Part shown: piece by piece, positions 52,841 through 61,801 of the stretch
Layout of the letters: each line of letters opens with the position of its first letter
How positions within the stretch are numbered: position 1 is the stretch's first letter
Assembly: GCA_009843635.1 (NCBI GenBank)
Contig: VYDB01000077.1
Span: 1 to 64,000, forward strand
Length of the DNA: 64,000 nucleotides
Direction of reading: 5' to 3'
Source: Gammaproteobacteria bacterium
Lineage (GTDB): Bacteria > Pseudomonadota > Gammaproteobacteria > Pseudomonadales > Azotimanducaceae
Notes under the pieces: generated by a model
Seen by the model: only the letters and a program-made list of their open reading frames with translations
Databases searched by the model: none
Told to the model about the DNA's origin: nothing
Program-made: the position numbers and the translations under genes

Positions 52841-54729
52841 TTCGAGCGTTGACGCTCAGCGCGCTGGCGCTCATGGCGCCGTTCGCCGCCGGAAGTGCGC
52901 CCCCAATTCCCGACGACAACGCCTTGCGCGCTCAAATCGCGGCGATGATGAGCGTTGACAACGCCATTGAGCCCACCCTGTCCCCGGACGGAAAGCAGGT
53001 TGCCTTCCTGTCGTCCATGTCCGGCGAAATGGCACTCTGGGTGGTTGCGTCCGAAAGCGGCTGGCCGAGGAAGATCACCGCGTTCGAGGACAGCATCAAC
53101 GCCGTAATCTGGTCGCCCCGGGGCGATTGGCTGCTGGTGTCCGTCGCCCCTGGAGGGGGGATGAACAACCACATCCATCTGGTTCGCCCCGACGGGTCGG
53201 AATCCAGAAAGATTGTGGGCGATGACGAAACCATCAATTTCATGGGGCTGTGGATCGACGGCGGCAATGCCTTCACGTTCGCCTCCAACCAGCGCAACCG
53301 CGTCGCTCTCGACGCCTACATCTACTCCCTGGACACCCAATCGGCCACGCGCCACACCGAAGAGGAGTATGGCATCAGCGCGGTCGTTGACATCACCGAC
53401 GATGGCCGAACCGCTCTGGTGATGACCTCCCGCGAACAGTACAACGCCTACTTCTGGCTGCTCGACCTCGAAAGCGGGGAACGCACCCAGATCACCCGGC
53501 ACGAGCAGCCGGGCTCTTACCGGGGCGCCGGGCTGCTTGGCAATGGCCGGGTGGTCGTGCCCACGAACCAGTCCCGGGAGTTGACCGCGTTGGCGGGAAT
53601 CCGGCTCAAGGACGGCAAGCCCGTCGAAGCAAGCCTAATCGCGGCACGGGAAGATGCGGATCTCGAACAGGTGGAAGTTTCGGAGGACGGGAGCAGGGCA
53701 GCGCTCCTCTGGAACCGTCGCGGCGTCAGCGAGATCGAGCTGCTCAACCTTGGCAGCCTTGAGCGCGCGCCCATCAAACTGCCGGCGGAAGTGGCCGCGC
53801 ATCTGTCGATTTCCGCCGACGGCAATCGGGTTGCGTTCGCGAGCAGCGGCGCCGCGGCGCCGGCGGACGTGTGGGTGTACGACGACGCCCAGGGCACCCT
53901 GCACCAATCCACCTTCAGCCCGCATCCCCAGGTCGTGCTGGAGACGCTCGTGGAGCCGGTCAGCGTCAGCTACGCGGCCCACGACGGCCTCGATCTTTCG
54001 GCATGGCTTTATCTGCCGCACGCGAGTCGCCAACGCAAGGCGCCCGGTCCATTTGCGCTCATGATGCACGGCGGCCCGAGCGTTCAGGAGCGCACCGGCT
54101 TTCGGGCCGACTACCAGGCGCTGCTGGCCCAAGGCATCGGGATCCTGGCCCCCAACATCCGAGGATCCGCCGGGTTCGGCAGGAAGTTCAGGGATGCCGA
54201 CAACGGCGCCGCTCGCATCGACGCCATTCGGGACATCGCCACGTCGGTCGCCTATCTCGTGGAGGAGGGCCACGCCGACCCGCGAAGAATCGGCATTGCC
54301 GGGCAGTCCTATGGCGGCTACCTGACCAATGCGGCCGTGTCGTTCTTTCCGGAGCTGTTCGGCGCGGGCGTCTGCTACTTTGGCCTCGTGGACTTCGAAA
54401 CCTACTTTTCGCATCAGGTGCCATGGAAGGCCCGATTGCTGGTGACCGAGTACGGCGACCCCGCAACCGAATTGGACATGCTCAAATCGCTGTCCCCGAT
54501 CCACCGGTTCGATCAAGTCACCGCGCCCATGCTGATCATGCATGGCCAGAACGACAATGGCGTGCCGGTGATTGAGGCGCGCAAATCGGCTGAAGCGCTT
54601 GCCGCCAATGGCGTTGAGCATGAGCTCGTCATCTACGAGGACGAAGGCCACGGATTCACCCATCGCGCAACGCAAGTGGATTCAACGCTGCGGATGGTCA
54701 ACTGGTTCAAGCGCCACCTCGGGCCCTAG
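52837..54729 (+). CDS. S9-family prolyl oligopeptidase-like peptidase
   Basis: 630 residues from a TTG overlapping the previous stop (TTGA). A signal peptide (LTLSALALMAPFAAGSA) is followed by a beta-propeller with WD40-like strands (AIEPTLSPDGKQVAFLS, NAVIWSPRGDWLLV) and a C-terminal alpha/beta-hydrolase domain: nucleophile Ser in IGIAGQSYGGYL, Asp in HGQNDNGVP and His in EDEGHGFTH. Periplasmic or secreted acyl-peptide or prolyl-peptide hydrolase. Coupled translation with a CoA-processing enzyme hints that it may act on an acyl-amide or ester substrate rather than food peptides. Confidence 0.92.
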   Translation: MIRALTLSALALMAPFAAGSAPPIPDDNALRAQIAAMMSVDNAIEPTLSPDGKQVAFLSSMSGEMALWVVASESGWPRKITAFEDSINAVIWSPRGDWLLVSVAPGGGMNNHIHLVRPDGSESRKIVGDDETINFMGLWIDGGNAFTFASNQRNRVALDAYIYSLDTQSATRHTEEEYGISAVVDITDDGRTALVMTSREQYNAYFWLLDLESGERTQITRHEQPGSYRGAGLLGNGRVVVPTNQSRELTALAGIRLKDGKPVEASLIAAREDADLEQVEVSEDGSRAALLWNRRGVSEIELLNLGSLERAPIKLPAEVAAHLSISADGNRVAFASSGAAAPADVWVYDDAQGTLHQSTFSPHPQVVLETLVEPVSVSYAAHDGLDLSAWLYLPHASRQRKAPGPFALMMHGGPSVQERTGFRADYQALLAQGIGILAPNIRGSAGFGRKFRDADNGAARIDAIRDIATSVAYLVEEGHADPRRIGIAGQSYGGYLTNAAVSFFPELFGAGVCYFGLVDFETYFSHQVPWKARLLVTEYGDPATELDMLKSLSPIHRFDQVTAPMLIMHGQNDNGVPVIEARKSAEALAANGVEHELVIYEDEGHGFTHRATQVDSTLRMVNWFKRHLGP

Positions 54730-54817
54730 ACCTCTTATCCGCGGATGAAGTTCACAGATGAGTCAACGATCAAGCCGACGACCGACCTCTTGTTGGTCTG
54801 AGGCAACGCCTCGCTAG
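54729..54817 (+). repeat. 89-bp direct repeat, copy A (upstream of the MFS gene)
   Basis: About 84% identical (75 of 89) to 56537-56625. It starts at the last base of the peptidase stop. One frame reads as a conserved short peptide (TSYPRMKFTDESTIKPTTDL then LLV stop). A small GAGGC...GCCTC hairpin is near the end. Confidence 0.85.
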
Positions 54818-54819
54818 AG

Positions 54820-56412
54820 ATGGACCGAGTCGCCGGGGGTGGCTACAGGCGCGCCGACACGCGCGCCGGAGCACTGCCGCTGAGCACGCGACTGTTCCAA
54901 GGTTCCGGCGGAATGCCCGACGCCTTGAAGCAATTCGCGTTCTCGACGTTCCTGTTGTTCTACTACAACCGCGTGCTCGGCATGGACGCCTACTTGGTTT
55001 CGCTCGCTCTCATGGTGGCGCTCATCCTCGACGCGGTCACCGACCCCTATGCCGGATCGATCTCCGACAATCTCCGAACCCGGTGGGGGCGGCGGCATCC
55101 GATGATGTTGCTGTCGGTGCCCTTGCTCGCCGTGGGCTTGTTTGGGCTGTTCGCGCCCATTGAGGGATTGTCGGGACCGCCGCTCTTTTGCTGGCTGCTC
55201 GCGTTCGCGGTTATGACGCGCATCGGCATGACCCTGTTCGCGATCCCCTGGGAGGCGATGTTCGTCGAGCTGACCGACGACTACGCCGAGCGAAGCGTGC
55301 TGATCGCCTACAAGTACCTGTTCGTCTGGCTCGCCAGCGCCGCGGTCGGGTGGGCAAGCTGGACATTCATTTTCCCCGCCACGGAGGCGCACTCCCCCGG
55401 ACACCTGAACCCGGCGGCATACGAGCGGTTCGCCCTGGTCATTGCCGCGTCCATCTCCGGCGCGGCGCTGTTCACGACGTTGCTGACCTACCGCGAGGTT
55501 CCCTATCTGCTGCAACCGACGCGGTCCGCCGCGGTTGCGTCCATCAGCCGGGCCGTGCGCGAGCTCCTGCTGGCTTTTCGGAACCGAAACTTCCTCGTGC
55601 TGATTGCGGCCGCGCTCACGAGCGCGGTCATCATCGGCATGCTGCTCGCCCTTGAAATATACATGCACACCTATTTCTGGCAGCTGGGGTCGGAGGAGAT
55701 TCGATGGTTTTCGCTCGCGTCCCTGCTTGGCGTGGTTCTAGCGTTTCTTGTGATGCAGGCCACTGGCGGGCGAATCGACAAGAGAAACGTCCTGCTGACG
55801 GCATACGGCTTCACGATCCTGGAATCGGGAGGGCTGGTGTGCTCGAGGCTGGCCGGGATCCTGCCGCAGGAGGGTCCGTTCCTGCTGTCGGTGCTGGTCG
55901 CATCCATGGCCGTGCGCGTGTCGTTGCTGACCCTGACGGGCGTTTGCGCATCCTCCATGGCCGCGGATTGCGTGGACGTTCAGGAGTTGCGCACCGGCCG
56001 ACGCCAGGAAGGCGTCTTCTCCTCCGCGATTCAGTTCATCAGCAAGATATCGACGGGGTTCGGCCTGTTCCTGTCCGGCCTGCTGGTCAGCTGGCTGGCG
56101 CTTCCGGAGCAGGCCGATTCGGTCTCGTTGGCCGGCGGCACGCTTTGGGCGATGGGCCTAACGGTGGGCTTGGGCATTCCGCTGCTGCAGCTGATTCCCA
56201 TACTGCTCATCTTTCGATACCGCCTCACGGCAGCGCAGCACGCCGAAGTCGCCGCGCAACTCGCTGCGCGACACGCACCTTCGCAGCCCGGGCGCGAGGG
56301 ATCGCCCACACCCTTGGAGACGGTCGCCGACGCCGCGCCGGAAGCCGGGGCCGTCAATCGTGGAGGGGCCTTGGCCCAGCGGATCACACGACCTCAATCT
56401 AGAGACAACTAG
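54820..56412 (+). CDS. MFS transporter, GPH (MelB-like) type
   Basis: 530 residues with about twelve spans. The start QFAFSTFLLFYYNRVLGM and LILDAVTDPYAGSISDNLRTRWGRRHPMM match the GPH cation:sugar symporter signature (D-x-x-x-D-P region and RxGRR loop). Members take up galactosides, pentosides or hexuronides with Na+ or H+; in degraders the group also carries other compounds. The C-terminal ~50 residues are Ala/Pro-rich and soluble. The gene is bracketed by 89-bp direct repeats, suggesting movement as a unit. Confidence 0.88.
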   Translation: MDRVAGGGYRRADTRAGALPLSTRLFQGSGGMPDALKQFAFSTFLLFYYNRVLGMDAYLVSLALMVALILDAVTDPYAGSISDNLRTRWGRRHPMMLLSVPLLAVGLFGLFAPIEGLSGPPLFCWLLAFAVMTRIGMTLFAIPWEAMFVELTDDYAERSVLIAYKYLFVWLASAAVGWASWTFIFPATEAHSPGHLNPAAYERFALVIAASISGAALFTTLLTYREVPYLLQPTRSAAVASISRAVRELLLAFRNRNFLVLIAAALTSAVIIGMLLALEIYMHTYFWQLGSEEIRWFSLASLLGVVLAFLVMQATGGRIDKRNVLLTAYGFTILESGGLVCSRLAGILPQEGPFLLSVLVASMAVRVSLLTLTGVCASSMAADCVDVQELRTGRRQEGVFSSAIQFISKISTGFGLFLSGLLVSWLALPEQADSVSLAGGTLWAMGLTVGLGIPLLQLIPILLIFRYRLTAAQHAEVAAQLAARHAPSQPGREGSPTPLETVADAAPEAGAVNRGGALAQRITRPQSRDN

Positions 56413-56453
56413 TGCTCCTTGAACACGCATCATGTTTGAAGTTGGGTTGCATT

Positions 56454-56470
56454 TTGAAGCACACGATGTT
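56454..56470 (+). promoter_or_regulatory. Copy of the shared crotonase-promoter motif
   Basis: TTGAAGCACACGATGTT, 13 of 17 identical to 51825-51841. A TCATGTTTGA half-site lies upstream at 56430-56439, but 7 bp farther away than in the 51.8-kb palindrome. It precedes the crotonase gene at 56643. Confidence 0.45.
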
Positions 56471-56508
56471 GCGTAGAAATTTCACAGCTTGGCAACCCGA
56501 AATCTTGT

Positions 56509-56625
56509 CTTGTTGGTCTGAGGTCAAACCTCGCTGGACCTCTTATTCGCGGACAAGGTTTACAAATGAATCAACTATCAAGCCGACGACCGACCGCTTG
56601 TTGGTCTGAGGCCCAGTCTCGTTAG
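56509..56625 (+). repeat. 89-bp direct repeat copy B (56537-56625) preceded by a partial copy (56509-56536)
   Basis: Copy B matches 54729-54817. Just before it, 56509-56536 repeats only the 3' third (TTGTTGGTCTGAGG...CCTCGCT). A conserved short frame (ESTIKPTTD then a charged or Leu residue and LLV stop) is shared, with several synonymous changes. This lies between the MFS and crotonase genes. Confidence 0.85.
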
Positions 56626-56642
56626 CAACACCATTGGAGGGC

Positions 56643-57476
56643 ATGCAGCAAGCAACCGTCATGAACGATCAGCAATCGAAAGCCGGCTACGACCGCAACG
56701 ACATGCTCGTGGAGCATGTCGACGACGTGCTCGTGCTGACGCTCAACAAGCCCCAAACCAGAAACGCCACCACGCCCGGAATGCTGGTGGTCGCGCTTGA
56801 GGAAATCCAACGGGTGCGCGAGCGGCAAGCTGCCCGCGCCATTCTGGTCACCGGCGCCGGCAAGAGTTTTTGCGCCGGCGGCGACATGTCCGGTGGCGGA
56901 CTGAAGAAATTGCGCAAGACGGTCGAGCGTTCCATGGTCAAGGGCGTGAACCGCTGGATGGAGGCCTTTCGCAACGTGCCCGTGCCGGTGGTCGCCGCCG
57001 TCAACGGCGCTGCGGTGGGAGTGGGCTTCGGGCTTGCCATGTCCGCCGACATCGTCGTGTGCGGGCATTCATCGCGGTTCATCACCGGCTTCTCGCGACT
57101 GGGGGTTGTCCTGGATGGCGGCCTTTCCTGGTTCCTGCCCAACCAGATCGGCGCGCGGCGCGCGATGGCCGCCAGTCTTCTCGGGGATGAGGCAATCGAC
57201 GCCGAGCGCGCTTTGGATTGGGGTTTGGTCCACGCAGTCCACGAAGACGATGCTTTGCTGGAAAAAGGGATGGACCTGGCCCGGCGCCTCGCTCGGGGTC
57301 CCACCAAGGCGCTCGGCCTCATCAAGCAGCAAATCGACCGGGGCCAGCAATCGAATCTGGTGGACGCCTTGATGTTTGAGGCCAAATGCCAGGGCGAAGC
57401 GTTTCTGACCGAGGATTTCCTGGAAGGCGTGGACGCCTTTAAGGAACGTCGCGCCCCCGAATTCAAGGGCTTTTGA
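56643..57476 (+). CDS. Enoyl-CoA hydratase/isomerase family protein
   Basis: 277 residues from ATG 56643 (GGAGG lies only 2 nt upstream, so ATG 56661 is possible). Oxyanion-hole segments TGAGKSFCAGGDMSG and AVNGAAVGVGFGLA. The second site reads RLGVVLDGGLSW, with Asp where hydratases have Glu. The C-terminus ends AFKERRAPEFKGF. It is a different subgroup from the 51893 and 63002 proteins. 12 nt separate it from the esterase gene. Confidence 0.92.
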   Translation: MQQATVMNDQQSKAGYDRNDMLVEHVDDVLVLTLNKPQTRNATTPGMLVVALEEIQRVRERQAARAILVTGAGKSFCAGGDMSGGGLKKLRKTVERSMVKGVNRWMEAFRNVPVPVVAAVNGAAVGVGFGLAMSADIVVCGHSSRFITGFSRLGVVLDGGLSWFLPNQIGARRAMAASLLGDEAIDAERALDWGLVHAVHEDDALLEKGMDLARRLARGPTKALGLIKQQIDRGQQSNLVDALMFEAKCQGEAFLTEDFLEGVDAFKERRAPEFKGF

Positions 57477-57488
57477 GAGAGCGTTGGC

Positions 57489-59156
57489 ATGCGCCGCCAA
57501 GCCCTACTCGTTTTCGCAGTGGCTGTGTTGTTTTGGGTATCGGCAGCGGGTGCCGGCGAGGCAACACCGGCGCCGAAGGCAAAGCCGGCGCAAGACGCCA
57601 ACGATCCGGTGGTGACCACCCGATTGGGAAAGGTGCGCGGCACGCGCGGCGTGGAGGGTGTGCTGACTTTTCTCGGGATTCCCTACGCAACGCCACCGGT
57701 CGGTGATCGTCGATGGCGGGCCCCGGCGCCCGCGAAAGCGTGGTCGGGCGAGCGGGACGCAACGCTGCCGGGGCCGATCTGTCCGCAGAAAATACCTCGA
57801 CGGTACCGATCCGCGATCAAAGTTTCGGAAGACTGCCTCTACGTGAATGTCTGGGCGCCGGATCCGGCCTCGCCCGCGCCGCGGCCGGTCATGGTCTGGA
57901 TCCATGGCGGCGGGTTCGCGAGCGGATACGGCAGTGCTCCGATCTACGACGGCACTGCGCTGGCGGCGCGGGGGGTTGTGGTCGTGACCTTCAACTACCG
58001 ACTCAACGTATTGGGCGCACTCGTGCATCCCGTCTTGACAAGGGAATCAGAAGCGGAAGTTTCCGGCAACTACCACCTTCAGGATCAACTTGCAGTGTTG
58101 CGTTGGGTGCAAGAGAACATCGGCGCCTTTGGCGGCGACCCCTCCAATGTCACGCTTTTCGGCGAGTCCGCGGGCGGCACATCGGCGATGGGCCTGATGA
58201 CATCGCCCCTGGCAGCCGGCCTGTTCCATCGGGTGATCAGCCAAAGCGGCGTGTTGCGAAGCGGCATGCGAGACTTGTCCGAGGCCCATCAACAAGGACG
58301 GGAGGTGGTTCGCCAACTTGGCATGACCGAGGTGACGTCGGCCGCGCTGCGGGGGGTGGACTGGCGTCGCCTGATCCGCGTCGTCGAGGATCTCGATGCC
58401 TTTTCCCGGCCAATCGTCGATGGTCGGCTGTTGAAAGCCCGTCCCGACTGCGCGTTCAGGCACGGGCGACAACTCGACGTCCCCCTAATCCTGGGATTCA
58501 ATGCTCGGGAGGAAGCGCTGCGCTACACGTTTGCGCCGGAGCTGCTGCCGAAGGACGCGGGTGAATTTCGCGCTTGGGCCGAAGACCGATTCGGCGGCGA
58601 TGCCGATGCCTTGCTCGCGCAACATCCGGTCGAGGGTGGCGATTACCTTGAATCGGTGGTTGCCCTCGAAACCCTGCGGCGGTATGCGGCTCCCACGCGG
58701 TTGGCCGCCCATTGGATGGAGCAGGTTCCCTCCAACGCTTATCTGTACGTGTTTTCCCGCGTCCCTCCCGATCCCGCGTTCAAGCCGCTCGCCGCCTCTC
58801 ACGCTGCCGAGATACGCTATGTGTTCGGCACCCACCTGCAAGGCGAGGAACAAGGCGGAGGGGTCGCGCCGGCGGGCGTGGGCAACCCGGAACTGCTCGT
58901 TGAAGCGGATGGCGCATTGGTTTCCGCCATCCAACGCTATTGGGTCCAGTTTGCCAAAACGGGAAACCCCAACGAGGAATCGCTGCCACACTGGCCCCCA
59001 TACCGACGCGCCATCGACCAACACCTGAAGCTCGATGCAAGCATCGCAATGGGCCAGGGTTTCGGGCGCCCAGGCGCGCGATTGATCGAGGACCGGCAAG
59101 CGCAGCAGACGGGTGGCCTTTGCGAGCGCTCCGAGAAGGAGGGGAAATCCACTTGA
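57489..59156 (+). CDS. Type B carboxylesterase
   Basis: 555 residues. A signal peptide (LLVFAVAVLFWVSAAGAGE) is followed by a complete carboxylesterase domain: FLGIPYATPPVGDRRW, SEDCLYVNVW, oxyanion loop WIHGGGF, nucleophile Ser in FGESAGGTSA, and catalytic His region SHAAEIRYVFGTH. Periplasmic or exported hydrolysis of an ester that the cluster may then degrade. Its stop overlaps the next start (TTGA), so the two hydrolases are coupled. Confidence 0.93.
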   Translation: MRRQALLVFAVAVLFWVSAAGAGEATPAPKAKPAQDANDPVVTTRLGKVRGTRGVEGVLTFLGIPYATPPVGDRRWRAPAPAKAWSGERDATLPGPICPQKIPRRYRSAIKVSEDCLYVNVWAPDPASPAPRPVMVWIHGGGFASGYGSAPIYDGTALAARGVVVVTFNYRLNVLGALVHPVLTRESEAEVSGNYHLQDQLAVLRWVQENIGAFGGDPSNVTLFGESAGGTSAMGLMTSPLAAGLFHRVISQSGVLRSGMRDLSEAHQQGREVVRQLGMTEVTSAALRGVDWRRLIRVVEDLDAFSRPIVDGRLLKARPDCAFRHGRQLDVPLILGFNAREEALRYTFAPELLPKDAGEFRAWAEDRFGGDADALLAQHPVEGGDYLESVVALETLRRYAAPTRLAAHWMEQVPSNAYLYVFSRVPPDPAFKPLAASHAAEIRYVFGTHLQGEEQGGGVAPAGVGNPELLVEADGALVSAIQRYWVQFAKTGNPNEESLPHWPPYRRAIDQHLKLDASIAMGQGFGRPGARLIEDRQAQQTGGLCERSEKEGKST

Positions 59157-60682
59157 TCGTGCTTCACCGAGTTTCCGGACTGACCTTGGTCGCGGTTGTC
59201 TTCCTTGGCTCGGCGATGCCGCTTGCGCAACCCTATGACCTGGCCATACTCAACGGTCGCGTAGTGGACCCCGAAACTGGTCTCGACGCCGTCAAAAACG
59301 TAGGCATCGCGAATGGGCGAATCGAGGTGGTCACGGATGGGGCGATTCATGGCGCCAAGGTCATTGACGCGACGGGCTTGGTGGTTGCGCCCGGCTTCAT
59401 TGACCTGCACAGCCACGGAGCGCTGAGCGAAGCCAACCAGGCTTTTCAGTTGCGCGACGGCGTCACGACCACGCTTGAGCTTGAAGCCGGCGTTCGAGAG
59501 CTTCCGGAGGTTGCGCGAGGCGCGGCCAGACTAATCAATTTCGGTGCGTCCGCCGGTTACCTGAACGCCCGCATGGAAACACTCGATGGACTCACGAGCC
59601 GCCATCTCTCGGATACCGAGGGATCGAGCTTCATCGGGCTGCATGGTTTCTGGAGTCTCGTAAAGTACCAACTGGGAATCAGCCTTCGCGTCACCGAAGG
59701 CGCGGCGACAGACGAGGAAATTGACGGGATTCACGAAATTCTCGAACAGGAAATCGCGCGGGGCGCCCTCGGCGTCGGGTTCCTGCTGGACTACATGAGC
59801 GACGGAATAGCGCCTCGCGAGGTGGAGCGGTTGTTCGACTGGGCCGGCGCGCGCGACCAGGTCATTTTCGTGCACATGCGCCGAATGCCGGTCGCCGGGG
59901 ACCCGTCGGCCCTGCGGCGCCTGCTGACGCTGGCGGAACGGAGCGGCGCGGGCCTGCACGTTTGCCACATCACATCGGCCGCGACCCGGAACATCGCCGG
60001 TTTTCTGAAGCGCATTCGCGATGCGCGGGATCGAGGCGTCGACGTCACCACGGAAACGTACCCGTATTGGGCCGGTTCCACCTTCATAGCCGCCCAAGTG
60101 TTCGACCGGGATTGGCAACAAACGTTTGGCACTTCGTACCAGGACATCGAGTATCCGGAGACCGGGGAAAGGCTGACCAAAGCGCGATTCGAGCAATTGA
60201 GAAGCAAAAGGCCCGATGCCGTGGTCATACACCACTACAACCAGGAGCGGTGGGTGACGCCCGCCGTCGTCGCGCCCGGCGTGATCATTGCGTCCGATGC
60301 GATGCACAAGGCCGCTCCGGACGATGCCGTGCACCCGCGCAGCGCGGGAACGTTCAGCCGCGTGATCGGTCGCTACGTGCGGGAGGACGGGCTGCTGTCG
60401 CTGATGGAGGCACTCGGGAAGATGACGCTCCTGCCGGCTCGCAGGATGGAGCCCCTGGCCGACGCGTTTGAGCGCAAAGGGCGAATTCAAGTGGGCATGG
60501 ACGCGGACCTCACCCTATTCGACCTGGGGAAAATCATTGACCAAGCGACCTACAATAGTCCGAACCGGCCCTCGACCGGCGTCGAATACGTGGTGGTCAA
60601 CGGGCGCGTCGCGCTCAACCGAGGCCAACTGTCGGTAGAGCGCCAGGGTCGCTGGTTGAAGGGCAATGAATCGAATCGTTGA
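59153..60682 (+). CDS. N-acyl-D-amino-acid deacylase-like amidohydrolase
   Basis: 509 residues from TTG 59153, with AAGGAGGGG 8 nt upstream, overlapping the esterase stop. The signal is LTLVAVVFLGSAMPLAQ. Metal motifs: GFIDLHSHG, Cys/His in LHVCHITSAA, and the late Asp region IASDAMHKAAPDD; the C-terminal composite beta domain (IQVGMDADLTLFDL) is typical. D-aminoacylases cleave N-acyl-D-amino acids. Paired with an esterase, it may open an acylated amide substrate. Confidence 0.88.
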   Translation: MIVLHRVSGLTLVAVVFLGSAMPLAQPYDLAILNGRVVDPETGLDAVKNVGIANGRIEVVTDGAIHGAKVIDATGLVVAPGFIDLHSHGALSEANQAFQLRDGVTTTLELEAGVRELPEVARGAARLINFGASAGYLNARMETLDGLTSRHLSDTEGSSFIGLHGFWSLVKYQLGISLRVTEGAATDEEIDGIHEILEQEIARGALGVGFLLDYMSDGIAPREVERLFDWAGARDQVIFVHMRRMPVAGDPSALRRLLTLAERSGAGLHVCHITSAATRNIAGFLKRIRDARDRGVDVTTETYPYWAGSTFIAAQVFDRDWQQTFGTSYQDIEYPETGERLTKARFEQLRSKRPDAVVIHHYNQERWVTPAVVAPGVIIASDAMHKAAPDDAVHPRSAGTFSRVIGRYVREDGLLSLMEALGKMTLLPARRMEPLADAFERKGRIQVGMDADLTLFDLGKIIDQATYNSPNRPSTGVEYVVVNGRVALNRGQLSVERQGRWLKGNESNR

Positions 60683-60739
60683 TTGGAACGCCGGCCTGGA
60701 TTCAACTTTCGGCTCAACCCGGCGCATCGAGGAGACAGC

Positions 60740-61801
60740 ATGAAGGCGCTTTTACTGGAAAGAGGCAAGCTCTGGGTGGATACGCTGCCCGAACCCGAAC
60801 CGGGACCCGGGGAGATTCTCGTGCGCACGCTCGCCTGCGGCATCTGCGGTTCCGATTTGCACGCGCACCAGCACACGGAGCAGTTCATCGAGGCCAGCCT
60901 CAAGTCGAAGGGCGCGTTCCAACTCACGACCTACAACCCCGTCGTGCTCGGCCACGAATTCTGTGCGGAGATACTGGACTCCAACCCCGGTACCGGGCGC
61001 GACCTCAAGGCCGGGACGCACGTTTGCTCCATCCCCGTCCTGTGGCGCAACCGCTCCACCGTGCCGATCGGGTTTTCCGAAGAGGTGCCCGGCGGCTTCG
61101 CCGAATTCATGGTGCTGTCGGAGCGCCTCGTGCTCCCGGTTCCCGACCACCTAGCGCCGCGCCACGCCGCGCTCACCGAACCCAGCGCGGTGGCGAAGCA
61201 CGCCGTCTCAAAGTCGCGGGCCGCAAACGCCGATTGCGTCCTGGTGCTGGGCGCCGGCCCGGTCGGCATTCTGGTCCTGGTGGAGCTCAAGCGCCGGGGG
61301 CTCGGCCCAATCGTCGTATCCGAGCCGAACGCCGATCGGCGCGGGCTCGCCGAGCGGGTCGGCGCGGATGTGGTCATCGATCCCAATCGGAGTCGCTGGT
61401 GGCGCGATCCGGCGATCGGCAAGGCACGACAGCTGGTGGTCTTCGAGTGCGTCGGGATTCCGAACCTATTGAGCGGTGTCTACGAGCACGCGCCCCGCCA
61501 CAGCCAGATTGTGGTGGTTGGCGTGTGTCTGCAGCCCGACACGGTCAGCCATCTGCCGGCCATCAACAAGGAGCTCAACGTTCAGTACGTGCTCGGCTAC
61601 ACCCTAGAGGAGTACGCGCAAAGCCTCACCGACATTGCGGAAGGCAGCATTGACATCGAGCCTGTGGTGACCGATGTGATCGATTTGGACGGTGTGCCCG
61701 CCGCTTTCACCAACCTCGCCAATGCCTCCGCGCAATGCAAAGTGATCGTGGATCCTTCGCTGGAAAGGGGCGAACGGGGACAGGGGAGCCAAACATGCTG
61801 A
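60740..61801 (+). CDS. Zinc-dependent alcohol dehydrogenase-like oxidoreductase
   Basis: 353 residues from ATG 60740, with GAGGAG upstream. Catalytic-zinc Cys in CGICGSDLHAHQH and the GHEF segment (VVLGHEFCAEI); the Rossmann motif is VLVLGAGPVGILVL with an acidic residue (SEPNADRR) after beta-2, favouring NAD. The usual four-Cys structural-zinc loop is replaced by NRSTVPIGFSEEVPGGFAEFM, so only catalytic zinc is expected. It likely oxidises an alcohol intermediate. Its stop overlaps the start of the aminotransferase gene. Confidence 0.9.
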   Translation: MKALLLERGKLWVDTLPEPEPGPGEILVRTLACGICGSDLHAHQHTEQFIEASLKSKGAFQLTTYNPVVLGHEFCAEILDSNPGTGRDLKAGTHVCSIPVLWRNRSTVPIGFSEEVPGGFAEFMVLSERLVLPVPDHLAPRHAALTEPSAVAKHAVSKSRAANADCVLVLGAGPVGILVLVELKRRGLGPIVVSEPNADRRGLAERVGADVVIDPNRSRWWRDPAIGKARQLVVFECVGIPNLLSGVYEHAPRHSQIVVVGVCLQPDTVSHLPAINKELNVQYVLGYTLEEYAQSLTDIAEGSIDIEPVVTDVIDLDGVPAAFTNLANASAQCKVIVDPSLERGERGQGSQTC

